A DNA stretch of 64,000 bases from positions 16,944,001 through 17,008,000 of the forward strand of contig NW_027480422.1 of NCBI RefSeq assembly GCF_051401765.1, in the 5' to 3' direction. The notes below the pieces were generated by a model. That model saw only the letters and a program-made list of their open reading frames with translations. It was not told the origin of the DNA and did no database searches. How positions within the stretch are numbered: position 1 is the first letter of the stretch; every line of letters starts with the position of its first letter. Origin of the DNA: Calliopsis andreniformis. Its lineage: Eukaryota; Arthropoda; Insecta; Hymenoptera; Andrenidae. Positions 37,085-50,196 of this stretch are shown in pieces. The position numbers and the translations under genes were made by a program.

Positions 37085-38743
37085 CAACGCCCTAGAGTGA
37101 AGCCTAGGTTGCCCGGAACGTGGAAGTGACCATTACCTTCACACTGTTTGCGATTATTCATTTTATGCGATGGTAAAGCTGTTGTACTTAAGCTGTATTT
37201 TATTCTTCTGGCGCTGAATTCTAAGTCTCTAGCTATTCGATCTGGTGGAGCAACGCCCTGGAGTGAAGCCTAGGCTACCCGGAACGTAGAAATGACCAGT
37301 ACTTTCACACTGGTTGCAGTTATTCCTGTTATACAATGGAAAAACTGTTGCATTTTTATTGTATTTTATGCCTCTGGCGTTGTATTCAAAGTCCCTAACT
37401 ATTCGATCTGGTGGAGCAACGCCCTTGAGTTAAGCCGAGGTTGCCCGGAATGTAGAAATGACCATAACTTTTACACTGGTTGCAATTATTCGTTCTATAC
37501 AATGGAAAATCTGTTCTATTTATTTTGTATTTCATGCTTCGGGCGTTAACTTCTAAGGCCCTAACTATTCGATCTGGTGGAGCGACGCCCTACAGTTAAG
37601 CCTAGGTTGCCCGGAACGTAGAAATGACCTTTACTTTCACACTGTGTGCAAATATACATTATATACGATGGAAAAGCTGTTGTATTTTATTGTATTTCAT
37701 GCTTCTGGCGTTGACTTCTTAGGCCCTAACTAGTCGATCTGGTGGAACAACGCCCTGGAGGTAAGCCAAGGTTGCCCAGTACGTAGAAATGACCATAACT
37801 TTCACACTGGTTGCAATTATTCGTTCTATCCAATGGAAAAACAGTTCTATTTATTTTGTATTTCATGCTTCTGGCGTTGACTTCTAACGCCCTAACTATT
37901 CGATCTGGTGGAGCGACGCCCTACAGTTAAGCCTAGGTTGCCCGGAACGTAGAAATGACCTTTACTTTCACACTGTTTGCAAATATACATTATATACGAT
38001 GGAAATGCTGTTGTATTTATATTGTATTTTATGCTTCTGGCGTTGACTTCTTAGGCCCTAACTAATCGATCTGGTGGAACAACGGCCTAGAGTGAAGCCT
38101 AGGTTGCCCGAAACGTAGAAATGGCCTTTACTTTCACACTGTTTGCATATATACGTTATATACGATGGAAAAGCTGTTGTATTTATATTGTATTTTATGC
38201 ATCTGGCATTGTCTTCTTAGGCCCTAACTATTCGATCTGGTGGAGCAATGCTCTAGAGTGAAGCCTAGGTTGCCCGGAACGTAGAAATGACCATTACCTT
38301 CACACTGCTTGCAATTATACATTTTATACGATGGAAGAACTGTTATACATATGTTGTATTTTATTCTTCTGGCGTTGAATTCCAAGTCCCTATCTATTCG
38401 ATCTGGTGGAGCAACGCCCTAGAGTGAAGCCGAGGTTACCCGAAACGTAGAAATGACCGTTACCTTCAGGCTTGTTGCAATTATTCGTTTTATACGATGG
38501 AAAAGCTGTTGTACTTATATTGTATTTTATGCTTCTGTCGTTGACTTCTTAGGCCCTCACTATTCGATCTGGTGGAGCAACGCCCTAGAGTGAAGCCTAG
38601 GTTGCCCGGAACGTAGAAATGACCATAGCCTTCATACTGGTTGCAATTATTCGTTTTATACGATGGAAAAACTGTTGTACTTATATTGTATTTTATGCTT
38701 CTGGCGTTGACTTCTTAGGCCCTAACTATTCGATCTGGTGGGG
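37085..38743 (-). repeat. 1659-bp (10-monomer) higher-order repeat, copy 1
   Basis: Matches the following 1.4 kb at an offset of 1659 bp, ten monomers less one base. The missing base lies in TGTATTTTATTGTATTTC (about 37681 and 39340), which both copies share. Other shared marks are TTAAGCTGTATTTTATTC, CTCTGGCGTTGTATTC and TATCCAATGGAAAAACAG. Differences are few, for example GGAGGTAAGCC against GGAGTTAAGCC. Confidence 0.92.
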
Positions 38744-40140
38744 CAACGCCCTAGAGTGAAGCCTAGGTTGCCCGGAACGTAGAAGTGACCATTACCTTCA
38801 CACTGTTTGCGATTATTCATTTTATGCGATGGTAAAGCTGTTGTACTTAAGCTGTATTTTATTCTTCTGGCGCTGAATTCTAAGTCTCTAGCTATTCGAT
38901 CTGGTGGAGCAACGCCCTGGAGTGAAGCCTAGGCTACCCGGAACGTAGAAATGACCAGTACTTTCACACTGGTTGCAGTTATTCCTGTTATACAATGGAA
39001 AAACTGTTGCATTTTTATTGTATTTTATGCCTCTGGCGTTGTATTCAAAGTCCCTAACTATTCGATCTGGTGGAGCAACGCCCTTGAGTTAAGCCGAGGT
39101 TGCCCGGAATGTAGAAATGACCATAACTTTTACACTGGTTGCAATTATTCGTTCTATACAATGGAAAATCTGTTCTATTTATTTTGTATTTCATGCTTCG
39201 GGCGTTAACTTCTAAGGCCCTAACTATTCGATCTGGTGGAGCGACGCCCTACAGTTAAGCCTAGGTTGCCCGGAACGTAGAAATGACCTTTACTTTCACA
39301 CTGTGTGCAAATATACATTATATACGATGGAAAAGCTGTTGTATTTTATTGTATTTCATGCTTCTGGCGTTGACTTCTTAGGCCCTAACTAGTCGATCTG
39401 GTGGAACAACGCCCTGGAGTTAAGCCAAGGTTGCCCAGTACGTAGAAATGACCATAACTTTCACACTGGTTGCAATTATTCGTTCTATCCAATGGAAAAA
39501 CAGTTCTATTTATTTTGTATTTCATGCTTCTGGCGTTGACTTCTAACGCCCTAACTATTCGATCTGGTGGAGCGACGCCCTACAGTTAAGCCTAGGTTGC
39601 CCGGAACGTAGAAATGACCTGTACTTTCACACTGTTTGCAAATATACATTATATACGATGGAAATGCTGTTGTATTTATATTGTATTTTATGCTTCTGGC
39701 GTTGACTTCTTGGGCCCTAACTAATCGATCTGGTGGAACAACGCCCTAGAGTGAAGCCTAGGTTGCCCGGAACGTGGAAATGACCTTTACTTTCACACTG
39801 TTTGCATATATACATTATATACGATGGAAAAGCTGTTGTATTTATATTGTATTTTATGCATCTGGCGTTGTCTTCTTAGGCCCTAACTATTCGATCTGGT
39901 GGAGCAATGCTCTAGAGTGAAGCCTAGGTTGCCCGGAACGTAGAAATGACCATTACCTTCACACTGCTTGCAATTATACATTTTATATGATGGAAGAACT
40001 GTTATACTTATGTTGTATTTTATTCCTCTGGCGTTGAATTCTAAGTCCCTAGCTATTCGATCTGGTGGAGCAACGCCCTAGAGTGAAGCCTAGGTTACCC
40101 GAAACGTAGAAATGACCAATACCTTCAGGCTTGTTGCAAT
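38744..40140 (-). repeat. 1659-bp higher-order repeat, copy 2 (truncated)
   Basis: Second copy, complete for about 1.4 kb. It departs from copy 1 near 40140, where ATTATTCCTGTTATACGATGA replaces ATTATTCGTTTTATACGATGG after the TTCAGGCTTGTTGC word. About 260 bp of the unit is therefore missing or replaced. Confidence 0.88.
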
Positions 40141-40734
40141 TATTCCTGTTATACGATGAAAAAACTGTTGTATTTATATTGTATTTTATGCTTCTGGCAT
40201 TGACTTCTAAGGCCCTAACTATTCGATGTGGTGGAGCAACGCCATGGAGCGAAACCTAGGTTGCTCGGAACGCAGAAATGACCATTACTTGCACACTGGT
40301 TGCAATTATTCATTATATACGATGGAAGAAGTGTTGTACATATATCGTATTTTATGCTTCTGGCGTTGACTTCTTAGGCCCTAACTATTCGATCTGCTGG
40401 AGCAACGCCCTATGGTGAAGCCTAGCTTGCCCGGAACGTAGAAATGACTATAACTATCAGACTGGTTGCAATTATCCGTTTTATACGATGGAAAGACTGT
40501 TGTATTTGTATTGTATGTTATAGTTATGGCGTTATCTTCTAGGGCCGTAGCTATTCGATATGGTTGAGCAACGCCCTAGAGTGAAGCCTAGGTTGCCGGG
40601 AACGTAGAAATGACCATAGCATTCATACTGGTTGCAATTATTCGTTTTATACGATGGAAAAGCTGTTGTACTTATATTGTATTTTATGCTTCCGGCGTTG
40701 ACTTCTTAGGCCCTAACTATTCGATCTGGTGGAG
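40141..40734 (-). repeat. Linker monomers between the 10-mer and 14-mer blocks
   Basis: Reverse monomers carrying ACTATCAGACTGG, TATGTTATAGTTATGGCG and CGATATGGTTGAGC. The same trio appears near 35470-35590 and again near 63350-63480, so this short series has been copied to three distant places in the arm. No gene is present. Confidence 0.82.
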
Positions 40735-43058
40735 CAACGCCCTAGAGTGAAGCCTAGGTTACCCGGACCGTAGAAATGACCAGTACTTTCACACTGGTTG
40801 CAGTTATTCCTGTTATACAATGGAAAAACTGTTGCATTTTTATTGTATTTTATGCGTCTGGCGTTGTGTTCAAAGTCCCTAACTATTCGATCTGGTGGAG
40901 CAACAGCCTGGAGTTAAGCCAAGGTTGCCCGGATAGTAGAAATGACCATAACTTTTACACTGGTTGAAATTATTCGTTCTATACAATGGAAAAACTGTTC
41001 CATTTATTTTGTATTTTATGCTTCGGGAGTTGACTCGCAAGTCGCTGACTATTCGGTCTGGTGGAGCAACGCCCTAGAGTGAAGCCTAGGTTGCCCGGGA
41101 CGTAGTAATGGCCATTACCTTCACACTGTTTGCGATTATTCATTTTATACGATGGTAAAACTGTTGTACTTGGGTTGTATTTTAGGCTTCTTGCCTTGAC
41201 TTCTAAGGCCCTAACTATTCGATGTGGTGGAGCAACGCCCTACAGTGAAACCTAGGTTGCCCGGAACGTAGAAATGACCATAGATTTCACACTGGTTGCA
41301 ATTATTCCTGTTATACAAGGGAAACACTGTTGTACTTATATTGTATTTTATGCTTCTGGCGCTGACTTATTAGGCCCTAACTTTTCGATCTGGTGGAGCA
41401 ACGCCCTAGAGTGAAGCCTAGGTTACCCGGACCGTAGAAATGACCAGTACTTTCACACTGGTTGCAGTTATCCCTGTTATACAATGGAAAAACTGTTGCA
41501 TTTTTATTGTATTTTATGCTTCTAGCGTTGTATTCAAAGTCCCTAACTATTCGATCTGGTGGAGCAACGCCCTGGAGTTAAGCCTAGGTTGCCCGGAACA
41601 TAGAAATGACCATAACTTTCACACTGGTTGCAATTATTCGTTCTATACAACGGAAAAACTGTTCTATTTATTTTGTATTTCATGCTTCGGGCGTTGACTT
41701 CTAAAGCCCTAGCTATTCGATCTGGTGGAGCAACGCCCTGGAGTGAAGCCTAGGCTACCCGGAACGTAGAAGTGAACAGTACTTTCACACTGGTTGCAGT
41801 TATTCCTGTTATACAATGGAAAAACTGTTGCATTTTTATTGTATTTTATGCTTCTGGCGTTGTATTCAAGGTCCCTAACTATTCGATCTGGTGGAGCGAC
41901 GCCCTGGAGTTAAGCCAAGGTTGCCCGGAACGTAGAAATGACCATAACTTTTACACTGGTTGCAATTATTCGTCCTATACAATGGAAAATCTGTTCTATT
42001 TATTTTGTATTTCATGCTTCGGGCGTTAACTTCTAAGGCCCTAACTATTCGATCTGGTGGAGCGACGCCCTACAGTTAAGCCTAGGTTGCCCGGAACGTT
42101 GAAATGACCTTTACTTTCACACTGTTTGCAAATATACATTGTATACGATGGAAAAGCTGTTGTATTTATATTGTATTTTATGCTTCTGGCGTTGACTTCT
42201 TAGGCCCTAACTATTCGATCTGGTGGAGCGACGCCCTACAGTTAAGCCTAGGTTGCCCGGAACGTAGAAATGACCTTTACTTTCACACTGTTTGCAAATA
42301 TACATTATATACGATGGAAATGCTGTTGTATTTATATTGTATTTTATGCTTCTGGCGTTGACTTCTTAGGCCCTAACTAATCGATCTGGTGGAACAACGC
42401 CCTAGAGTGAAGCCTAGGTTGCCCGAAACGTAGAAATGGCCTTTACTTTCACACTGTTTGCATATATACGTTATATACGATGGAAAAGCTGTTGTATTTA
42501 TATTGTATTTTATGCATCTGGCGTTGTCTTCTTAGGCCCTAACTATTCGATCTGGTGGAGCAATGCTCTAGAGTGAAGCCTAGGTTGCCCGGAACGTAGA
42601 AATGACCATTACCTTCACACTGCTTGCAATTATACATTTTATACGATGGAAGAACTGTTATACTTATGTTGTATTATATTCTTCTGTCGTTGAATTCTAA
42701 GTCCCTAGCTATTCGATCTGGTGGAGCAACGCCCTAGAGTGAAGCCTAGGTTACCCGAAACGTAGAAATGACCATTACCTTCAGGCTTGTTGCATATATA
42801 CGTTATATACGATGGAAAAGCTGTTGTACTTATATTGTATTTTATGCTTCTGGCGTTGACTTCTTAGGCCCTAACTATTCGATCTGGTGGAGCAACGCCC
42901 TAGAGTGAAGCCTAGGTTGCGCGGAACGTAGAAGTGACCATTACCTTCACACTGTTTGCGATTATTCATTTTATGCGATGGTAAAGCTGTTGTACTTAAG
43001 TTGCATTTTATTCTTCTGGCGCTGAATTCTAAGTCTCTAGCTATTCGATCTGGTGGAG
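40735..43058 (-). repeat. 2324-bp (14-monomer) higher-order repeat, block 1, copy 1
   Basis: Anchors recur at 2324 bp: GACCAGTACTTTCACACTGG at 40776 and 43100, and the GGGAGTTGACTCGCAAGTCGC monomer near 41025 and 43349. The order is not perfectly conserved. This copy has an extra ACAGTTAAGCC monomer near 42065-42230 and lacks one found near 45085 in copy 2, so monomer number stays 14 while composition changes. Confidence 0.9.
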
Positions 43059-45382
43059 CAACGCCCTGGAGTGAAGCCTCGGCTACCCGGAACGTAGAAA
43101 TGACCAGTACTTTCACACTGGTTGCAGTTATTCCTGTTATACAATGGAAAAACTGTTGCATTTTTATTGTATTTTATGCCTCTGGCGTTGTGTTCAAATT
43201 CCCTAACTATTCGATCTGGTGGAGCAACAGCCTGGAGTTAAGCCAAGGTTGCCCGGATAGTAGAAATGACCATAACTTTTACACTGGTTGAAATTATTCG
43301 TTCTATACAATGGAAAAACTGTTCTATTTATTTTGTATTTTATGCTTCGGGAGTTGACTCGCAAGTCGCTGACTATTCGGTCTGGTGGAGCAACGCCCTA
43401 GAGTGAAGCCTAGGTTGCCCGGGACGTAGTAATGGCCATTACCTTCACACTGTTTGCGATTATTCATTTTATACGATGGTAAAACTGTTGTACTTGGGTT
43501 GTATTTTAGGCTTCTGGCCTTGACTTCTAAGGCCCTAGCTATTCGATGTGGTGGAGCAACGCCCTAGAGTGAAACCTAGGTTGCCCGGAACGTGGAAATG
43601 ACCATAGATTTGACACTGGTTGCAATTATTCCTGTTATACAAGGGAAACACTGTTGTACTTATATTGTATTTTATGCTTCTGGCGTTGACTTATTAGGCC
43701 CTAACTTTTCGATCTGGTGGAGCAACGCCCTAGAGTGAAGCCTAGGTTACCCGGACCGTAGAAATGACCAGTACTTTCACACTGGTTGCAGTTATCCCTG
43801 TTATACAATGGAAAAACTGTTGCATTTTTATTGTATTTTATGCTTCTAGCGTTGTATTCAAAGTCCCTAACTATTCGATCTGGTGGAGCAACGCCCTGGA
43901 GTTAAGCCGAGGTTGCCCGGAACATAGAAATGACCATAACTTTCACACTGGTTGCAATTATTCGTTCTATACAATGGAAAAACTGTTGTATTTATTTTGT
44001 ATTTCATGCTTCGGGCGTTGACTTCTAAGGCCCTAGCTATTCGATCTGGTGGAGCAACGCCCTGGAGTGAAGCCTAGGCTACCCGGAACGTAGAAGTGAA
44101 CAGTACTTTCACACTGGTTGCAGTTATTCCTGTTATACAATGGAAAAACTGTTGCATTTTTATTGTATTTTATGCTTCTGGCGTTGTATTCAAGGTCCCT
44201 AACTATTCGATCTGGTGGAGCGACGCCCTGGAGTTAAGCCAAGGTTGCCCGGAACGTAGAAATGACCATAACTTTTACACTGGTTGCAATTATTCGTCCT
44301 ATACAATGGAAAATCTGTTCTATTTATTTTGTATTTCATGCTTCGGGCGTTAACTTCTAAGGCCCTAACTATTCGATCTGGTGGAGCGACGCCCTACAGT
44401 TAAGCCTAGGTTGCCCGGAACGTAGAAATGACCTTTACTTTCACACTGTTTGCAAATATACATTATATACGATGGAAATGCTGTTGTATTTATATTGTAT
44501 TTTATGCTTCTGGCGTTGACTTCTTAGGCCCTAACTAATCGATCTGGTGGAACAACGGCCTAGAGTGAAGCCTAGGTTGCCCGAAACGTAGAAATGGCCT
44601 TTACTTTCACACTGTTTGCATATATACGTTATATACGATGGAAAAGCTGTTGTATTTATATTGTATTTTATGCATCTGGCATTGTCTTCTTAGGCCCTAA
44701 CTATTCGATCTGGTGGAGCAATGCTCTAGAGTGAAGCCTAGGTTGCCCGGAACGTAGAAATGACCATTACCTTCACACTGCTTGCAATTATACATTTTAT
44801 ACGATGGAAGAACTGTTATACATATGTTGTATTTTATTCTTCTGGCGTTGAATTCCAAGTCCCTATCTATTCGATCTGGTGGAGCAACGCCCTAGAGTGA
44901 AGCCGAGGTTACCCGAAACGTAGAAATGACCGTTACCTTCAGGCTTGTTGCAATTATTCGTTTTATACGATGGAAAAGCTGTTGTACTTATATTGTATTT
45001 TATGCTTCTGTCGTTGACTTCTTAGGCCCTCACTATTCGATCTGGTGGAGCAACGCCCTAGAGTGAAGCCTAGGTTGCCCGGAACGTAGAAATGACCATA
45101 GCCTTCATACTGGTTGCAATTATTCGTTTTATACGATGGAAAAACTGTTGTACTTATATTGTATTTTATGCTTCTGGCGTTGACTTCTTAGGCCCTAACT
45201 ATTCGATCTGGTGGGGCAACGCCCTAGAGTGAAGCCTAGGTTGCCCGGAACGTAGAAGTGACCATTACCTTCACACTGTTTGCGATTATTCATTTTATGC
45301 GATGGTAAAGCTGTTGTACTTAAGTTGCATTTTATTCTTCTGGCGCTGAATTCTAAGTCTCTAGCTATTCGATCTGGTGGAG
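43059..45382 (-). repeat. 2324-bp higher-order repeat, block 1, copy 2
   Basis: Close to copy 3 along its full length at an offset of 2324 bp. Shared marks include CCTCGGCTACCCGG, GTGGAAATGACCATAGATTTG, TATCCCTGTTATACAATGG and GTAGAAGTGAACAGTAC. A visible difference is TTCAAATTCCC at about 43194 against TTCAAAGTCCC in copy 3. Confidence 0.94.
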
Positions 45383-47706
45383 CAACGCCCTGGAGTGAAG
45401 CCTCGGCTACCCGGAACGTAGAAATGACCAGTACTTTCACACTAGTTGCAGTTATTCCTGTTATACAATGGAAAAACTGTTGCATTTTTATTGTATTTTA
45501 TGCCTCTGGCGTTGTGTTCAAAGTCCCTAACTATTCGATCTGGTGGAGCAACAGCCTGGAGTTAAGCCAAGGTTGCCCGGATAGTAGAAATGACCATAAC
45601 TTTTACACTGGTTGAAATTATTCGTTCTATACAATGGAAAAACTGTTCTATTTATTTTGTATTTTATGCTTCGGGAGTTGACTCGCAAGTCGCTGACTAT
45701 TCGGTCTGGTGGAGCAACGCCCTAGAGTGAAGCCTAGGTTGCCCGGGACGTAGTAATGGCCATTACCTTCACACTGTTTGCGATTATTCATTTTATACGA
45801 TGGTAAAACTGTTGTACTTGGGTTGTATTTTAGGCTTCTGGCCTTGACTTCTAAGGCCCTAACTATTCGATGTGGTGGAGCAACGCCCTAGAGTGAAACC
45901 TAGGTTGCCCGGAACGTGGAAATGACCATAGATTTGACACTGGTTGCAATTATTCCTGTTATACAAGGGAAACACTGTTGTACTTATATTGTATTTTATG
46001 CTTCTGGCGTTGACTTATTAGGCCCTAACTTTTCGATCTGGTGGAGCAACGCCCTAGAGTGAAGGCTAGGTTACCCGGACCGTAGAAATGACCAGTACTT
46101 TCACACTGGTTGCAGTTATCCCTGTTATACAATGGAAAAACTGTTGCATTTTTATTGTATTTTATGCTTCTAGCGTTGTATTCAAAGTCCCTAACTATTC
46201 GATCTGGTGGAGCAACGCCCTGGAGTTAAGCCGAGGTTGCCCGGAACATAGAAATGACCATAACTTTCACACTGGTTGCAATTATTCGTTCTATACAATG
46301 GAAAAACTGTTCTATTTATTTTGTATTTCATGCTTCGGGCGTTGACTTCTAAGGCCCTAGCTATTCGATCTGGTGGATCAACGCCCTGGAGTGAAGCCTA
46401 GGCTACCCGGAACGTAGAAGTGAACAGTACTTTCACACTGGTTGCAGTTATTCCTGTTATACAATGGAAAAACTGTTGCATTTTTATTGTATTTTATGCT
46501 TCTGGCGTTGTATTCAAGGTCCCTAACTATTCGATCTGGTGGAGCGACGCCCTGGAGTTAAGCCAAGGTTGCCCGGAACGTAGAAATGACCATAACTTTT
46601 ACACTGGTTGCAATTATTCGTCCTATACAATGGAAAATCTGTTCTATTTATTTTGTATTTCATGCTTCGGGCGTTAACTTCTAAGCCCCTAACTATTCGA
46701 TCTGGTGGAGCGACGCCCTACAGTTAAGCCTAGGTTGCCCGGAACGTAGAAATGACCTTTACTTTCACACTGTTTGCAAATATACATTATATACGATGGA
46801 AATGCTGTTGTATTTATATTGTATTTTAAGCTTCTGGCGTTGACTTCTTAGGCCCTAACTAATCGATCTGGTGGAACAACGGCCTAGAGTGAAGCCTAGG
46901 TTGCCCGAAACGTAGAAATGGCCTTTACTTTCACACTGTTTGCATATATACGTTATATACGATGGAAAAGCTGTTGTATTTATATTGTATTTTATGCATC
47001 TGGCGTTGTCTTCTTAGGCCCTAACTATTCGATCTGGTGGAGCAATGCTCTGGAGTGAAGCCTAGGTTGCCCGGAACGTAGAAATGACCATTACCTTCAC
47101 ACTGCTTGCAATTATACATTTTATACGATGGAAGAACTGTTATACATATGTTGTATTTTATTCTTCTGGCGTTGAATTCTAAGTCCCTATCTATTCGATC
47201 TGGTGGAGCAACGCCCTAGAGTGAAGCCTAGGTTACCCGAAACGTAGAAATGACCGTTACCTTCAGGCTTGTTGCAATTATTCGTTTTATACGATGGAAA
47301 AGCTGTTGTACTTATATTGTATTTTATGCTTCTGTCGTTGACTTCTTAGGCCCTCACTATTCGATCTGGTGGAGCAACGCCCTAGAGTGAAGCCTAGGTT
47401 GCCCGGAACGTAGAAATGACTATAGCCTTCATACTGGTTGCAATTATTCGTTTTATACGATGGAAAAACTGTTGTACTTATATTGTATTTTATGCTTCTG
47501 GCGTTGACTTCTTAGGCCCTAACTATTCGATCTGGTGGGGCAACGCCCTAGAGTGAAGCCTAGGTTGCCCGGAACGTAGAAGTGACCATTACCTTCACAC
47601 TGTTTGCGATTATTCATTTTATGCGATGGTAAAGCTGTTGTACTTAAGTTGCATTTTATTCTTCTGGCGCTGAATTCTAAGTCTCTAGCTATTCGATCTG
47701 GTGGAG
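45383..47706 (-). repeat. 2324-bp higher-order repeat, block 1, copy 3
   Basis: Nearly identical to copies 2 and 4. Private changes include GAAGGCTAGG near 46061, GGTGGATCAACG near 46373 and TTTTAAGCTTC near 46825. Such private single changes on an otherwise constant unit are what recent amplification leaves behind. Confidence 0.94.
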
Positions 47707-50196
47707 CAACGCCCTGGAGTGAAGCCTCGGCTACCCGGAACGTAGAAATGACCAGTACTTTCACACTAGTTGCAGTTATTCCTGTTATACAATGGAAAAA
47801 CTGTTGCATTTTTATTGTATTTTATGCCTCTGGCGTTGTGTTCAAAGTCCCTAACTATTCGATCTGGTGGAGCAACAGCCTGGAGTTAAGCCAAGGTTGC
47901 CCGGATAGTAGAAATGACCATAACTTTTACACTGGTTGAAATTATTCGTTCTATACAATGGAAAAACTGTTCTATTTATTTTGTATTTTATGCTTCGGGA
48001 GTTGACTCGCAAGTCGCTGACTATTCGGTCTGGTGGAGCAACGCCCTAGAGTGAAGCCTAGGTTGCCCGGGACGTAGTAATGGCCATTACCTTCACACTG
48101 TTTGCGATTATTCATTTTATACGATGGTAAAACTGTTGTACTTGGGTTGTATTTTAGGCTTCTGGCCTTGACTTCTAAGGCCCTAACTATTCGATGTGGT
48201 GGAGCAACGCCCTAGAGTGAAACCTAGGTTGCCCGGAAAGTAGAAATAACCATAGATTTGACACTGGTTGCAATTATTCCTGTTATACAAGGGAAACACT
48301 GTTGTACTTATATTGTATTTTATGCTTCTGGCGTTGACTTATTAGGCCCTAACTTTTCGATCTGGTGGAGCAACGCCCTAGAGTGAAGCCTTGGTTACAC
48401 GGACCGTAGAAATGACCAGTACTTTCACACTGGTTGCAGTTATCCCTGTTATACAATGGAAAAACTGTTGCATTTTTATTGTATTTTATGCTTCTAGCGT
48501 TGTATTCAAAGTCCCTAACTATTCGATCTGGTGGAGCAACGCCCTGGAGTTAAGCCGAGGTTGCCCGGAACATAGAAATGACCATAACTTTCACACTGGT
48601 TGCAATTATTCGTTCTATACAATGGAAAAACTGTTCTATTTATTTTGTATTTCCTGCTTCGGGCGTTGACTTCTAAGGCCCTAGCTATTCGATCTGGTGG
48701 AGCAACGCCCTGGAGTGAAGCCTAGGCTACCCGGAACGTAGAAGTGAACAGTACTTTCACACTGGTTGCAGTTATTCCTGTTATACAATGGAAAAACTGT
48801 TGCATTTTTATTGTATTTTATGCTTCTGGCGTTGTATTCAAGGTCCCTAACTATTCGATCTGGTGGAGCGACGCCCTGGAGTTAAGCCAAGGTTGCCCGG
48901 AACGTAGAAATGACCATAACTTTTACACTGGTTGCAATTATTCGTCCTATACAATGGAAAATCTGTTCTATTTATTTTGTATTTCATGCTTCGGGCGTTA
49001 ACTTCTAAGGCCCTAACTATTCGATCTGGTGGAGCGACGCCCTACAGTTAAGCCTAGGTTGCCCGGAACGTAGAAATGACCTTTACTTTCACACTGTGTG
49101 CAAATATACATTATATACGATGGAAAAGCTGTTGTATTTATATTGTATTTTATGCTTCTGGTGTTGACTTCTTAGGCCCTAACTATTCGATCTGGTGGAG
49201 CGACGCCCTACAGTTAAGCCTAGGTTGCCCGGAACGTAGAAATGACCTTTACTTTCACACTGTTTGCAAATATACATTATATACGATGGAAATGCTGTTG
49301 TATTTATATTGTATTTTATGCTTCTGGCGTTGACTTCTTAGGCCCTAACTAATCGATCTGGTGGAACAACGCCCTAGAGTGAAGCCTAGGTTGCCCGAAA
49401 CGTAGATATGGCCTTTACTTTCACACTGTTTGCATATATACGTTATATACGATGGAAAAGCTGTTGTATTTATATTGTATTTTATGCATCTGGCGTTGTC
49501 TTCTTAGGCCCTAACTATTCGATCGGGTGGAGCAATGCTCCAGAGTGAAGCCTAGGTTGCCCGGAACGTAGAAATGACCAGTACCTTCACACTGCTTGCA
49601 ATTATACATTTTATACGATGGAAGGACTGCTATACTTATGTTGTATTTTATGCTTCTAGCGTTGTATTCAAAGTCCCTAACTATTCGATCTGGTGAAGCA
49701 ATGCCCTGGAGTTAAGCCAAGGTTGCCCGGTACGTAGAAATGACCATAACTTTCACACTGGTTGCAATTATTCGTCCTATACGATGGAAAAACAGTTCTA
49801 TTTATTTTGTATTTCATGCTTCGGGCGTTGACTTCTAACGCCCTAACTATTCGATCTGGTGGAGCGACGCCCTACAGTTAAGCCTAGGTTGCCCGGAACG
49901 TAGAAATGACCTTTACTTTCACACTGTTTGCAAATATACATTATATACGATGGAAAAGCTGTTGTATTTATATTGTATTTTATGCTTCTGGCGTTGACTT
50001 CTTAGGCCCTAACTATTCGATCTGGTGGAGCAATGCTCTAGAGTGAAGCCTAGGTTGCCCGGAACGTAGAAATGACCATTACCTTCACACTGCTTGCAAT
50101 TATACATTTTATACAATGGAAGAACTGTTATACTTATGTTGTATTTTATTCTTCTGGCGTTGAATTCTAAGTCCATAGCTATTCGATCTGGTGGAC
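47707..50196 (-). repeat. Higher-order repeat, block 1, copy 4 (15 monomers, 2490 bp)
   Basis: Follows copy 3 closely to about 49.07 kb. It then contains the ACAGTTAAGCC / AAAAGCTG monomer followed by the AAATGCTG monomer, as in copy 1 and unlike copies 2-3. Distance to the next equivalent anchor is 2490 bp, so it has gained one monomer. Private changes include GGTTACACGGACCG near 48393. Confidence 0.88.

Noticed and set aside
40735..50196. Assembly artefact as the cause of the near-identical 2324-bp copies
   Set aside because: Each copy carries private substitutions and copies 1 and 4 differ in monomer content, which argues for real copies. Read-level checking would still be needed to be certain of copy number.
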